The notes: a model not told the origin generated them from the sequence alone. Shown: positions 1 to 8,415, counted from the first letter of the stretch. The stretch: DNA of 64,000 nucleotides from Rhizobium phaseoli (GCF_003985125.1 NZ_ML133574.1:62001-126000), one strand, 5' to 3'. Translations and numbers: made by a program.

Positions 1-724
1 TCGCGGTTTCCCGCAATGCGGCGACGGTCGCGACCGGGGCCTTCGTCATCGCCCAGAGCGCCAGTCCGTAAGATGCAATCGAACCCGCGCCGCCGATAAG
101 GCCGCGCCACCAGTTGCGGCGAACGTGGCGCAACACGGCCGCGCTGCCGCGCCGGGACGCCGCCCAGGCAAACAACAGGATGGGCGGCAGCAGCGACATC
201 CACAACGTATAGGAAATTGGGTTGCCTGAAAGGCGCGCGCCGATGCCGTCGACATACGTGTAGCTGGCGATGACGAAGGCATTGGCAATGGACAGCACGA
301 CGGCACGGCCGCTGCCGCGACGCGCCTCCAGAGCGAGTGTCAGAACGCCGGCTGAGATCGTCATGATGCCGGCGAGCGCGGCGCCGGAAAGGTTTTCCCT
401 GAGGACGAAACCGCTTGTCGCGGCGACCAGCAATGGCGCGCAACCACGCATCAGCGGATAGACCAGGCCGATATCGCCGGCCCGGTAGGCGGCAGCAACC
501 AGCTGGAAATAGACGAATTGCAGGATGGCCGAAGCGCCGATAAACGGCCAGGCCGCGCTTTGCGGCAATGGCAGAAATGCCAGAAAAGGCAAGGCCGATA
601 CCGCGCCGCCGGCCGAAATCAGCGCTGCATCAAGGGATTTGTCGCTTCCCGCTTTGACGATCGCGTTCCATGTTGCATGCAGCAATGCGCCGAACAAAAC
701 GAGCAGGATGACGTCGAGTGGCAA
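1..724 (-). CDS. EamA/DMT-family permease (C-terminus off the left edge)
   Basis: Inner-membrane carrier of the drug/metabolite transporter superfamily; substrate unknown. The reverse strand reads openly from about 724 to base 1. It begins PLDVILLVLFGALLHATWNA, the typical first helix of EamA proteins, and continues with alternating hydrophobic helices and short charged loops such as ALEARRGSGR. No ATG is in place. I chose the TTG at 724-722 because the family starts right at this helix and no better start lies upstream; the ribosome site is weak. The stop codon is outside the window, so about 241 residues of roughly 280-300 are visible. It stands alone here. Confidence 0.75.
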   Translation of the reverse strand, partial: MPLDVILLVLFGALLHATWNAIVKAGSDKSLDAALISAGGAVSALPFLAFLPLPQSAAWPFIGASAILQFVYFQLVAAAYRAGDIGLVYPLMRGCAPLLVAATSGFVLRENLSGAALAGIMTISAGVLTLALEARRGSGRAVVLSIANAFVIASYTYVDGIGARLSGNPISYTLWMSLLPPILLFAWAASRRGSAAVLRHVRRNWWRGLIGGAGSIASYGLALWAMTKAPVATVAALRETA

Positions 725-1193
725 TGACAGATCCGGGACAGCGGGGGAGGACAGGCGCTTCGCCCCGACGGGGCAAACTTCTGGAAAGACAACTGCGATT
801 TGCACGAAATGCAATGCCATGGTCGCGGATGCCTTGCCGTCTGCAATATCACCCTTTCAATATCCAAACAATGGCGGGTGTATCCGACAATTTTTACGTG
901 CGCGCGATATGCGTTCAATCCACGCGATCTTCTCAACTATGAGATGCTGCTAATGAACGACGGAACATATAGCGAATATACAGAGAACTAAAGGAGAAAG
1001 TACCTGGAAGGTTTTCGAGGGGATTATTCTATGTTGCTGAAATACAGATATTATTCTATAACTTTGACATACGACAAAAATAAAGCTTTTGATTGCAAAC
1101 TATCTGAAAAATCGCAGCGCGGGATTGAGCCTGCCAACATTCGCAAGCGCGAAGGGGGTAGGGCGCCTGCCGCAGTTACGGCGGCAAAAAACC
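725..1193. other. Intergenic, partly AT-rich; no gene seen
   Basis: Short overlapping frames occur on both strands, but none has a good ribosome site, a signal or a recognisable domain. From about 930 to 1110 the sequence is clearly richer in A and T than its surroundings. Both flanking genes point left, so the AT-rich part may hold the promoter of the permease gene, or it may be a remnant of transferred DNA. Confidence 0.5.
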
Positions 1194-1517
1194 TCAGAGC
1201 TGATACTGTGGAATGAACAGCATCCCGTCAAGGTTGTCTATGTTCTGACAGTTCAGAACGGGGCAGCGGGGATCATCTTTCGAGGGGATATGCGTCCACT
1301 CCGCATAGTCGGTCGCGTCGCAATAATGGCTGTTGCGGACGTAACGATCATAAAGGGGCAGACCGCGGGGAGATTGATAGCGGAAGATCACGGCGCCCTG
1401 ATTGTGGATGGCGGCGCGCACGCTGGCACAGCTCATGGTGAGGGGATTGTAGCGCGAGATTGCCAGCGCCGGCGATGCGACGAGCACGAGCATGAGGGCA
1501 AGAGCGATTTTTTTCAT
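1194..1517 (-). CDS. Small secreted protein of unknown function
   Basis: A predicted 107-residue exported protein. The N-terminus MKKIALALMLVLVASPALA is a classic Sec signal peptide with an Ala-x-Ala cleavage site. The mature part is about 88 residues and contains four cysteines (in SCASV, HYCDA and RCPVLNC), which suggests disulfides in the periplasm. I start at the ATG at 1517, not the longer frame from 1568, because the signal peptide begins there and a GAGGA ribosome site lies just upstream. No domain recognised. Confidence 0.7.
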   Translation of the reverse strand: MKKIALALMLVLVASPALAISRYNPLTMSCASVRAAIHNQGAVIFRYQSPRGLPLYDRYVRNSHYCDATDYAEWTHIPSKDDPRCPVLNCQNIDNLDGMLFIPQYQL

Positions 1518-1636
1518 CGAATCATCCTCAGAAAGTATCCGATTCATATATACGGGAAAGGCGCGCATCTGGTTTCACGCCAAAGCAAAAATCGCGCGCG
1601 CCGTGGCGAAAGACTTTCGCAAGTGGAGAAGCGGAC

Positions 1637-2065
1637 ATGAATCACGACAGCTACACGGATGATTTTCTCTCCGGCATCCTGCATTCGGTGAAGACCATCG
1701 CCCTGACCGGCGCTTCGCCCAATCCCGCGCGGCCGAGCAACGGCGTCATGGGCTATTTGCTGTCGCGCGGCTATGAGGTCATTCCGGTCAACCCGGGGCA
1801 GGCGGGTAAACAGATCCATGGCCGCACTGTCTATGCCCGGCTCGCCGACATTCCTGTGCCGATCGACATGGTCGACGTCTTTCGCGCTGCCGAATATCTG
1901 GGCGGCGTCGTCGAGGAGGCCTTAGCGCTGAGACCGTTACCAAAGGTCATCTGGGCGCAGCTGGGCGTCCGCGACGAGGCGGCTGCGGCAAAGGCGGAGG
2001 CCGCCGGCATCAAGGTAGTGATGAACCGCTGCCCGGCGATCGAATATCCCCGGCTCATTGCCTGA
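1637..2065 (+). CDS. CoA-binding (Rossmann) protein, YccU type
   Basis: A single-domain CoA_binding_2 protein of 142 residues, the normal length for the family. Near the N-terminus IALTGASPNPARPSNGVMGY forms the nucleotide-binding loop, followed by GYEVIPVNPGQAGKQIHGR, the hallmark of this family. Near the C-terminus a conserved Cys sits in MNRCPAIEYPRL. The fold is that of the CoA-binding part of succinyl-CoA synthetase, but no catalytic domain is attached and the cellular role is unknown. The ATG follows a purine-rich ribosome site. It ends about 150 bases before the sulfhydrylase gene. Confidence 0.88.
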   Translation: MNHDSYTDDFLSGILHSVKTIALTGASPNPARPSNGVMGYLLSRGYEVIPVNPGQAGKQIHGRTVYARLADIPVPIDMVDVFRAAEYLGGVVEEALALRPLPKVIWAQLGVRDEAAAAKAEAAGIKVVMNRCPAIEYPRLIA

Positions 2066-2213
2066 TCTTCATTGCCCGGTCTCATTGCTTGCGCTGCGCG
2101 CCCCCTGCAGAGACGGATTTTCCACCGAACGCCCGTGGGTTGAAACGGATCACGATTAACTTTCGTCCCGGAGAGGCTATGATCCCGCCCGTCAACAACA
2201 GCTGGAGGACGAC

Positions 2214-3497
2214 ATGGCCAAGAATGATCCGGGATTCAACACGTTGGCGATCCATGCCGGTGCGCAGCCCGACCCGGCAACCGGCGCGCGGGTAACGCCG
2301 ATCTACCAGACGACCGCTTACGTCTTCAACGATTCCGATCATGCTGCCGCACTCTTCGGCCTGCAGGCCTTCGGCAATATCTACACCCGCATCATGAACC
2401 CGACGCAGGCCGTGCTGGAGGAGCGCGTCGCAGCGCTCGAAGGCGGCACGGCGGCCCTTGCCGTCGCCTCCGGCCATGCGGCGCAGATGATTGTCTTCCA
2501 CACCATCATGCGCCCCGGCGAGAATTTCATCGCTGCCCGCAGGCTTTACGGCGGCTCGATCAACCAGTTCGGCCATGCCTTCGAGAATTTCGGCTGGCAG
2601 GTGCGCTGGGCTGATTCCGCCGATCCGGCAAGCTTCGAAAGCCAGATCGACGAGAAGACGCGCGGCATCTTCATCGAAAGCCTCGCCAATCCCGGCGGCA
2701 CCTTTGTCGATATCGCGGCGATCGCCGAGGTCGCGCATCGCAACGGCCTGCCGCTGATCGTCGACAACACGATGGCCACCCCCTATCTCATCCGCCCGAT
2801 CGAACATGGCGCCGACATCGTCGTGCATTCGCTGACGAAATTCCTCGGCGGCCACGGCAATTCCATGGGCGGCCTCATCGTCGACGGCGGCACCTTCGAT
2901 TGGTCGAAATCCGGCAATTACCCGATGCTGTCGAGCCCGCGGCCGGAATATAACGGCATGGTCCTGCACGCGACCTTCGGCAATTTCGCCTTTGCCATCG
3001 CTGCCCGCGTGCTCGGACTGCGCGACCTCGGACCGGCGATCGCTCCCTTCAACGCCTTCCTGATCCTGACCGGCATCGAAACGCTGCCGCTGAGGATGCA
3101 GCGTCACAGCGACAACGCGATCGCCGTGGCGCGATGGCTGAAGGCGCACAGCAAGATCGCCTGGGTGAATTATGCCGGCCTCGACGACGACCCGAACCAC
3201 GCCCTGCAGCAGCGCTATTCGCCGAAAGGCGCAGGCTCTGTCTTCACCTTCGGCGTCAAGGGTGGTTACGAGGCGGGCAAGACGCTGGTCGAAGGCCTCG
3301 AGCTCTTCTCCCATCTTGCCAATATCGGCGACACCCGCTCGCTCGTCATCCACCCCGCCTCGACGACGCACCGGCAACTGAGCGACGAACAGAAGACCGC
3401 CGCCGGCGCCGACCCAGACGTCGTGCGCCTTTCGGTCGGCATCGAGGACGTCAAGGACATCATCGCCGATCTCGAACAGGCGCTCTCGAAGATCTGA
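2214..3497 (+). CDS. metY: O-acetylhomoserine sulfhydrylase (aminocarboxypropyltransferase)
   Basis: PLP enzyme of the Cys/Met-metabolism family, expected to make homocysteine from O-acetylhomoserine and sulfide in the cytoplasm. At 427 residues it has the MetY length rather than the shorter MetZ/MetB length. It starts [20 protein letters not shown], has the YQTTAYVF and YTRIMNPTQ signatures, and carries the PLP lysine in [16 protein letters not shown]. The C-terminus has the [11 protein letters not shown] stretch typical of the family. The start follows a strong GGAGG. I looked for a SAM-II riboswitch in the 148-base leader and did not find a convincing one. Confidence 0.9.
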   Translation: MAKNDPGFNTLAIHAGAQPDPATGARVTPIYQTTAYVFNDSDHAAALFGLQAFGNIYTRIMNPTQAVLEERVAALEGGTAALAVASGHAAQMIVFHTIMRPGENFIAARRLYGGSINQFGHAFENFGWQVRWADSADPASFESQIDEKTRGIFIESLANPGGTFVDIAAIAEVAHRNGLPLIVDNTMATPYLIRPIEHGADIVVHSLTKFLGGHGNSMGGLIVDGGTFDWSKSGNYPMLSSPRPEYNGMVLHATFGNFAFAIAARVLGLRDLGPAIAPFNAFLILTGIETLPLRMQRHSDNAIAVARWLKAHSKIAWVNYAGLDDDPNHALQQRYSPKGAGSVFTFGVKGGYEAGKTLVEGLELFSHLANIGDTRSLVIHPASTTHRQLSDEQKTAAGADPDVVRLSVGIEDVKDIIADLEQALSKI

Positions 3498-3837
3498 CTC
3501 TCCTTCGCAGCAAACGTTTGGAGTTCGCAGACTACCTTTGTCGGAGTGCAATTATAGCGGCAGCGTTTACCGTTGGCTCTGAGCGCGGAAATGCCGTGAG
3601 AGGTCGTTTGCGTCCTATCAGACCTCACGCTGACATCGGTCGCTCTCCGCCATGTGCTCCTCATCAGCGGCGAGGTGCAGTCATTACGAGTGGGAATGTC
3701 GGTCGCGGCGTGGCCAGGAGGCGAGGGAATTCCCCCTGTTTCGAAACCAAGTGCTTGGTCGAGCCCATGCCGCCCTCGCGCTCCTTATCCCGCCTCGGCG
3801 CAATTCGCCAAGAGGGAAATCCCGGCTGCTCGGGCTG
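3498..3837. other. Intergenic, no gene seen
   Basis: About 340 bases between the sulfhydrylase gene and the broken SRAP gene. Frames here are short and Arg/Ser-rich, without ribosome sites or domains. The missing C-terminal half of the SRAP gene could not be found here in any frame. Confidence 0.45.
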
Positions 3838-4201
3838 TCAGCCCGTCAACTCCAGCCATTGGAAGAAACCGCTTACCGGGATGAGGTAGCGGCGCGATTG
3901 GTAAGCGTCCTGGCATAGCTCATTCGAAGCTATATCTTCAGTCCGAGCGTGGACGAACGGCTGGCGACGCGGCCGGTCCATCCATGACGGAATGAAGCCC
4001 CAACGAGCAATGGCGATGGCAGGCTTTGGACGATCCCGCTGGCGCTCAGCGTTTTGAATGATGACATGGTACACCTCTGCGGGGGCACCGTTGTATCTCG
4101 GGAGTCGGTCGCCCAGATCGTCGACGTTACCCCCGCTTAGCTAAGCTAAAACTTTCGGCCAGCTCTTCAAACGAACGATTGATGTAGACGCGACGGCACA
4201 T
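3838..4201 (-). pseudogene. Decayed SOS-response-associated peptidase (SRAP/YedK family)
   Basis: SRAP proteins crosslink to abasic sites in single-stranded DNA through Cys2. From the ATG at 4201 the reverse strand reads MCRRVYINRSFEELAESFSL and keeps that Cys2. It then hits a stop right after a run of five G at about 4127-4132. One base over, the family sequence continues as LPRYNGAPAEVYHVII, then IARWGFIPSWMD, and ends at RRYLIPVSGFFQW plus a few residues at 3838. Intact relatives are over 200 residues and continue well past that point. The gene is therefore broken twice: a one-base frameshift in the G run and loss of the C-terminal half. Confidence 0.75.
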
Positions 4202-4336
4202 TCGAATCTTGTACATATTCCTGGGCGGCCGATCTGGCTGCCGGTGCGCCACGTCAATACATAGCGGTCTTCAGCATTTTCCAATCTCCCCTGTGGTCAT
4301 TCAGGCATTCGCCACAGATTATGGTCGCCCAGACGG

Positions 4337-4348
4337 GGGACCTAAGTC
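4337..4348 (+). promoter_or_regulatory. GGGACCTAAGTC palindrome upstream of BON gene
   Basis: The site lies 47 bases before the BON gene start at 4395. Closely related copies stand 59 and 175 bases upstream of the second BON gene on the other strand (7578-7590 and 7694-7706). The shared core is GGACCTAAGTC. This suggests a common transcription factor, whose identity I cannot name. Confidence 0.45.
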
Positions 4349-4394
4349 GGGCTGGCAACCTTACGGCCGCTGCACATATTGTTTTTGAGGCAAT

Positions 4395-4703
4395 ATGAGG
4401 TCCATGGGAGGGGCAGGGCGGAACAGGAACAAGAAAATGAAGTTTGGCCCCAACAATCATGGGGAGCACTGTCCGGAAGGCCACAGCACGGCGGCGACTA
4501 TCGCGACCATCTCGGCAACTCTTGCCGCCGATCCGGACGTTGACAGCAGCGCCGTCGAAATCAGAATGCTCGGTCCCGTCGTTCTGCTCGAAGGCTACAT
4601 AACAAAGGCCGCGGATCGCGACAAAATCATCGCGATTGCAGCGACGATCGTAGGCTGGGAAAATGTCCAGGACAGAATGTTGAGCCGCTTCCCACCGCCC
4701 TAA
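4395..4703 (+). CDS. BON-domain protein
   Basis: A 102-residue protein whose residues 32-96 form one BON domain: a start helix (TAATIATISATLAADPDVD), the strand core VEIRMLGPVVLLEGYI, then RDKIIAIAATIVGWENVQDRM. BON domains are associated with envelope stability and osmotic-shock proteins. No signal peptide is visible. The first 14 residues are rich in Gly, Arg and Lys, and an ATG at 4437 with its own AGGAA site is an alternative start. It is a paralogue of the BON gene at 7259-7519, with the same LLEGY core, and shares an upstream palindrome with it. Confidence 0.8.
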   Translation: MRSMGGAGRNRNKKMKFGPNNHGEHCPEGHSTAATIATISATLAADPDVDSSAVEIRMLGPVVLLEGYITKAADRDKIIAIAATIVGWENVQDRMLSRFPPP

Positions 4704-4777
4704 TGATGTCAGTGTGCCCGGCGCTCAATAGGACCAGGGACCAAGGTCGGGCCAAGCCCGGCACGAAGTCCCACCCG

Positions 4778-4802
4778 GGAACACTTCCTCCCTTTCCCGG
4801 TT
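4778..4802 (+). promoter_or_regulatory. Possible EcfG (general stress) promoter
   Basis: GGAAC, 16 bases, then GGTT, ending 40 bases before the DUF1236 gene at 4843. The alphaproteobacterial EcfG consensus is GGAAC-N16/17-CGTT, so one base of the -10 differs. The genes downstream are of the kind often under general stress control, but this is inference from the match alone. Confidence 0.35.
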
Positions 4803-4842
4803 CGGCCTTGAGCGGGCCTACCGCAGCAAGGAGGAAGAAAAC

Positions 4843-5142
4843 ATGAAAATCAAAGCAATAGGAATTGCCGCCGGCATCCTGGCGGCATCGGCATCCGCCT
4901 TTGCGCAGTCTACGACAGTCATTGCGACACCGCCGGAGAAGGTGGTGACCTTTGTCCAAAAGGCTCCCGCCCCGACTGAACGCGTCGTGGTGAAGGAGAA
5001 GGTTGTCGTCGGGCAGCCGCTGCCGGAAACGGTGGTCGTGACGCCAATTCCCGATGACCCGACATATGCATACGCGATCGTCAACGATGAGCGTGTGATC
5101 GTGGAGCCTTCCACGCGGAAGGTGATCCAGGTCGTCAAGTGA
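4843..5142 (+). CDS. DUF1236 periplasmic protein
   Basis: A 99-residue exported protein with a signal peptide ending ASASAFAQ. The rest is Val- and Pro-rich with repeated short strands (ERVVVKEKVVVGQPLPETVV) and a C-terminal DUF1236 stretch, YAIVNDERVIVEPSTRKVIQ. Function unknown; the family is frequent in rhizobia and bradyrhizobia. A GGAGG-type site lies before the ATG. Together with the second DUF1236 gene 99 bases downstream it looks like a two-gene unit behind the possible EcfG promoter. Confidence 0.8.
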   Translation: MKIKAIGIAAGILAASASAFAQSTTVIATPPEKVVTFVQKAPAPTERVVVKEKVVVGQPLPETVVVTPIPDDPTYAYAIVNDERVIVEPSTRKVIQVVK

Positions 5143-5241
5143 CCGACTGGCGGCTCGAGCCGCCCCTTCCAACAACAAGGGCACGCATGCACCGCACGAG
5201 AATGCGGATTGCATCGCGTGTCCAAATCTCGGAGATCGATC

Positions 5242-6069
5242 ATGAAAAGCAGCCATCTCGCCATTCTGGCCGCGGCGCTCTCGCTCGGCGTGTCGCCGCT
5301 CGCAGCGCTGCCAGCCGCAGCCCAGCAGGACACGCAGAAGAGCGGCCAGACCCAGTCCGGGTCGCAGTCTGACACACAGTCCGGCTCTAGTGCCAGCGGC
5401 AAGGGCACCGGCACCGACTGTACGCCAGACGCTTCGGGAGCCTGCCCGCAGGGCAAGGGTCAGTCATCGCAGCAGAAAGCAGGTCAAGGTTCCGACACGC
5501 AAAAGAGCGCCCAGCAACCTTCGAACGACAACACGTCGACGAGCGGAAGCGCGTCCGGGAAGTCTTCGACAGAAACCAAGCCAGGTTCGACAGACGCCAG
5601 CGGGAGCACGACTACAGAACAGAAAGCCACCACCAAGTCTGGCACTACGGACACCAGTGGCTCGGCCACCACAGGCTCGAAGAGCAGCACGCAGAATGCC
5701 AAGCCGGCTGAGGGAGCGAGCAGTGGCAGCACCACGCAAAGCGGTGATGCATCGAAGCAGTCAACCGATCAGAACGCGTCCACGACCAGCAAGGGTTCTT
5801 CCGAAACCAACGTCAACATCTCAGTCGAGCAGCAGACCGAAATTCGAACGGTGGTGAAGAAAGTTCATGTTGCTCCGGTGAAGGAAGTCGATTTCACGGT
5901 TTCTGTCGGAACGAAAATACCGAAGAAGGTCCGCCTTGAACGGCTCCCCCCGCGCGTTGTGAAGATCGTCCCGCAATACGAAGGCTACCGATTCTTCATC
6001 CTTGCGGATGGTCGGATCGTCATTGTCGATCCCGATGCGCTGACGATTGTCTACATTATCGAGGTATAA
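5242..6069 (+). CDS. Ser/Thr/Gln/Gly-rich exported protein with C-terminal DUF1236
   Basis: A 275-residue protein. I start at the ATG at 5242 because MKSSHLAILAAALSLGVSPL begins the signal peptide. Residues about 30-195 are a low-complexity spacer of Ser, Thr, Gly, Gln and Lys with irregular units such as TDTSGSATTGSKSSTQ and a single CTPDASGAC pair. The last 75 residues are folded-looking and match DUF1236, with the end LADGRIVIVDPDALTIVYII. The layout suggests a surface- or wall-spanning spacer carrying a small C-terminal domain. Function unknown. Confidence 0.78.
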   Translation: MKSSHLAILAAALSLGVSPLAALPAAAQQDTQKSGQTQSGSQSDTQSGSSASGKGTGTDCTPDASGACPQGKGQSSQQKAGQGSDTQKSAQQPSNDNTSTSGSASGKSSTETKPGSTDASGSTTTEQKATTKSGTTDTSGSATTGSKSSTQNAKPAEGASSGSTTQSGDASKQSTDQNASTTSKGSSETNVNISVEQQTEIRTVVKKVHVAPVKEVDFTVSVGTKIPKKVRLERLPPRVVKIVPQYEGYRFFILADGRIVIVDPDALTIVYIIEV

Positions 6070-6079
6070 CCGGCTGTTC

Positions 6080-6108
6080 CCCGGCGGTGTCTCTCTTTCG
6101 CCGCCGGG
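6080..6108 (+). terminator. Hairpin after the DUF1236 pair
   Basis: Perfect 8-base arms CCCGGCGG and CCGCCGGG around a 13-base loop, 11 bases after the stop at 6069. There is no T run, so it may only stabilise the 3' end or may need Rho. Confidence 0.35.
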
Positions 6109-6334
6109 ACGCAGGAGGCGTCAATGATCTCTCATGAGCAAAAACGGTCTGGCTGCCGAATACAGAAGCCACTGATCGAGGGAAAACGTTGGTAGGTCTG
6201 TTCACTAAAACCTGCTCTGCGCATAGCATCCACAAGGCATCGTCAAGTCGCTCCGCATCTTCGATTTCGCGCGGTTTGAGGGAAGCGGCCGAGCTTGGCA
6301 GCTCAGGTGGGACGTTTCCCGCGAGGTAAGGGAC

Positions 6335-6616
6335 ATGCAAAGGGTCGGTGTAATCAATTGGCGCGGCGGCAAGGATTTCGCTCCCCTGACGCTTGTAGTT
6401 GGCGGCCGAGAGAAACCCAGGCTGATCCGATCACTCCGCGAGGTTGCCGAAGTCCTCATTGTCGCCTGGCCGACAGACGATGGAGAGGAGTACATGGCTG
6501 CCGTGAAAGCGTGCCTTGATGCCATTCACGGCAATATCCCGGCCAAGGCGGCTCGCGACGCACTCATTCGCGCTGCGGAGGAAGCGGGGATTCCCGTTAT
6601 CGCGATTGCTCACTGA
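6335..6616 (+). CDS. DUF982 protein
   Basis: A 93-residue small cytoplasmic protein of the rhizobial DUF982 family. Diagnostic parts are the WP-x-x-D-G-x-x-Y motif (VAWPTDDGEEYMAAVKACLD) and the C-terminal helix KAARDALIRAAEEAGIP. DUF982 proteins are short, multicopy in rhizobia and of unknown role. The ATG follows a purine-rich AGGTAAGGG stretch. It stands between stress-type genes and shows no obvious operon partner. Confidence 0.75.
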   Translation: MQRVGVINWRGGKDFAPLTLVVGGREKPRLIRSLREVAEVLIVAWPTDDGEEYMAAVKACLDAIHGNIPAKAARDALIRAAEEAGIPVIAIAH

Positions 6617-6734
6617 TATGATAGCTCGGCCTGGTCCGCGCGTGGATCACCAGCTGACAGCTACTCTTGGACCGCGACAGACCCGGAACCATCTCAGGGC
6701 ACGACACGGATGGTGAAGAATGAGAGAAAGAGCG

Positions 6735-6980
6735 ATGAGCTATCACCGGCATGACCAGCCGCTGACATCGGAAGACTTATCAAAGTGCCAGGTAATGCTT
6801 GAAGAATTCTGCTTTGCGAACAACGTCCCGTCTCCCTCTGACGAAGCCGAGCGTGTGGCCGCCATCATCATCGAGCTATACCAGCAGGGCGTCCATGAAC
6901 TTCATCAACTGAGGCCGCTCGTAGACGGAGCGCGTGGAAAATTGGACTCAGACACATCGCCACAAGAGGCCGAGGACTGA
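6735..6980 (+). CDS. Small hypothetical protein
   Basis: An 81-residue acidic protein (86 if the ATG at 6720 is used). Residues 10-65 look like a short alpha-helical domain: LTSEDLSKCQVMLEEFCFAN, then a helix in AERVAAIIIELYQQGVHELH. Small rhizobial proteins of this kind are common, but I recognise no named domain. I prefer the ATG at 6735 for the AGAGAAAGAG in front of it. Codon use fits its neighbours. Confidence 0.6.
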   Translation: MSYHRHDQPLTSEDLSKCQVMLEEFCFANNVPSPSDEAERVAAIIIELYQQGVHELHQLRPLVDGARGKLDSDTSPQEAED

Positions 6981-7258
6981 GGGTGCTGCGCTTTCGTGTC
7001 GATTGAGTTCAACGCCTGAGAATCGCCGCCCAGCTCAATGGTGGGAACTGGCGTGTCATGTCTGTTACCTTCGCATAAAAGGACAAGGCCATGCCCAGAA
7101 TTCTAAATGCGCGCCAAATTGTTGTCTCGTCTGATCTCTCGATGAGGTGGCTCTCGCGCTCAATGGCCTTGTCGCGGAAGAGATCGCGGTGCCGGAGCGA
7201 GCTATCACCCTTCATTGAAAGTCCACGACGTCCCGGATCGAAAAACGGACAGGAACGA

Positions 7259-7519
7259 TTACTCCCGAGTAGGCGAAGTATATGCCATCTCATCTCGGTC
7301 TCGCATTCTGTCGTTCACGTTTTCCGGGCCTGCGATCAACGCGGCGATCGCCGTCGCTTTCTCCCGATCACCGTAGTCCGCCACATAGCCCTCCAGCAAC
7401 ACGCTTCTGCCGACCATACTCACAGAGATCGACGAGCTTTCCAGTTCTGGTTCCATGGACACCGCCGCCTGCACGCTCGCAAGCTGATCGTGGGCGAGGC
7501 TTTCCGGCTCGAAACTCAT
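7259..7519 (-). CDS. BON-domain protein (second copy)
   Basis: An 86-residue single BON domain: helix HDQLASVQAAVSMEPELESS, core ISVSMVGRSVLLEGYVAD, then YGDREKATAIAALIAGPENV. It is clearly paralogous to the BON gene at 4395 (LLEGY core followed by xxxDRxK). The start is well supported by AAGGAGG just upstream. Two copies of the GGGACCTAAGTCC palindrome lie 59 and 175 bases upstream. No signal peptide. Role presumably stress-linked, by family analogy only. Confidence 0.8.
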   Translation of the reverse strand: MSFEPESLAHDQLASVQAAVSMEPELESSSISVSMVGRSVLLEGYVADYGDREKATAIAALIAGPENVNDRMRDRDEMAYTSPTRE

Positions 7520-7577
7520 GGCAGTCCTCCTTCGTGATGTGAGGGAAACAGCGGGACGTCAATTTGGTTCGGGCGCC

Positions 7578-7590
7578 GGGACTTAGGTCC
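7578..7590 (-). promoter_or_regulatory. GGACCTAAGTCCC palindrome upstream of second BON gene
   Basis: Read on the reverse strand the site is GGACCTAAGTCCC, 59 bases before the BON start at 7519, about the same distance and orientation as the copy at 4337 before the first BON gene. Confidence 0.45.
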
Positions 7591-7693
7591 TAGCGATGGA
7601 TCGGCGTCAGCACGGGGAACGGCACGCTCTGCAGCGCGCGTAGTGATCGCGAAAGTGGGTCTGCAACTGACGCTCTTTGGTACGAAAGCGCAC

Positions 7694-7706
7694 GGGACCT
7701 AAGTCC
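7694..7706 (+). promoter_or_regulatory. Further GGGACCTAAGTCC palindrome
   Basis: Exact GGGACCTAAGTCC, 104 bases from the previous copy. As the core is palindromic it could act in either direction; no convincing gene starts to its right. Confidence 0.4.
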
Positions 7707-8142
7707 GGGCTATCACGCGCCCACCGACTGGCCTAGCGTCGGGTGTCCAACCCTGATGGACGATGGAAGGAAGGCGCAGTTGGTGTATGTTATCGGTCTC
7801 CTTCTGAGCCTTCCTTTCCCGGAAGCATCCTGCGTTCCGGGGCGATATAAGTCTCCTGAGTGAGAGGACGGGAACCGTAGTGACGGAGGGGCACTACCTC
7901 CCTCCTCATCGTGGAAGACAGGGGTTCGGGGTGTCCCCCGACCTCGGGGACGGCGGGAAAGTCGTTGAGCAGATGCCGGCGCAATTCGAGGGCGACGTGA
8001 TCAGGCATCCATCGGAGAATGGGTGCCGTGTCGACGTCAGGCTGAGGTCGTCGCCTGCGAACTAAGGTTTGTCGGCGATTTGGCCAGCAGAGATCGCCCA
8101 ACGATCGGGTTGTCGCTCAGACGGGTATGCGGACGGCAAGGA
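7707..8142. other. Intergenic, no supported gene
   Basis: Frames at 7790-8101 (reverse) and 7880-8065 (forward) overlap and are Arg/Pro-rich, without ribosome sites or domains. I do not call either. Confidence 0.4.
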
Positions 8143-8415
8143 CTACACAGACGGGTTACGCTTCCCAGATAGCCGTTCCCAGGCGCGACGCATCTTCTGG
8201 AGCCGTGAGGAAGTCCGCTGCCTTGCGGGAGGAACCAACATTCCGTTGCGGAAGTCGGCCAAGGCCTGGGCCTCCAACCTCGTTCTTTCGCTCGACCCCT
8301 CCCGATCGACGAGCAGCCTGCCGGTCTGATGATCGATGACCGACCACATTCCGTTTTCGAGTGCTTGTATGTCGTAGCGCTGCATGACTGAAGCCAGAGA
8401 TTGAATGCTCCACAT
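8143..8415 (-). CDS. Small hypothetical protein
   Basis: A 90-residue frame. Residues 11-40 (MQRYDIQALENGMWSVIDHQ followed by TGRLLVDREG) look like the short beta-rich domain seen in many small rhizobial proteins that begin YDI...WTV/V. The C-terminal half is basic (SSRLQKMRRAWERL). No signal peptide or named domain. An in-frame ATG at 8385 would remove the first ten residues. The ribosome site is weak for both starts, so I rate it as likely but not certain. Confidence 0.45.
   Translation of the reverse strand: MWSIQSLASVMQRYDIQALENGMWSVIDHQTGRLLVDREGSSERTRLEAQALADFRNGMLVPPARQRTSSRLQKMRRAWERLSGKRNPSV

Noticed and set aside
2066-2213. SAM-II riboswitch in front of the sulfhydrylase gene
   Set aside because: Expected because metA/metZ of rhizobia often have one, but the conserved pseudoknot blocks are not there; only a short CCAC/GTGG hairpin is seen.
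2082-3551. 489-codon reverse frame over the sulfhydrylase gene
   Set aside because: It is the antisense shadow of a well-supported gene, with Arg/Asp-rich composition and no domain.
6056-6340. Reverse frame of 94 codons between DUF1236 and DUF982 genes
   Set aside because: Overlaps the end of the DUF1236 gene and lacks a domain or ribosome site.
7790-8101. Reverse frame of 103 codons
   Set aside because: Arg/Pro-rich, no ribosome site, overlaps another equally weak forward frame.
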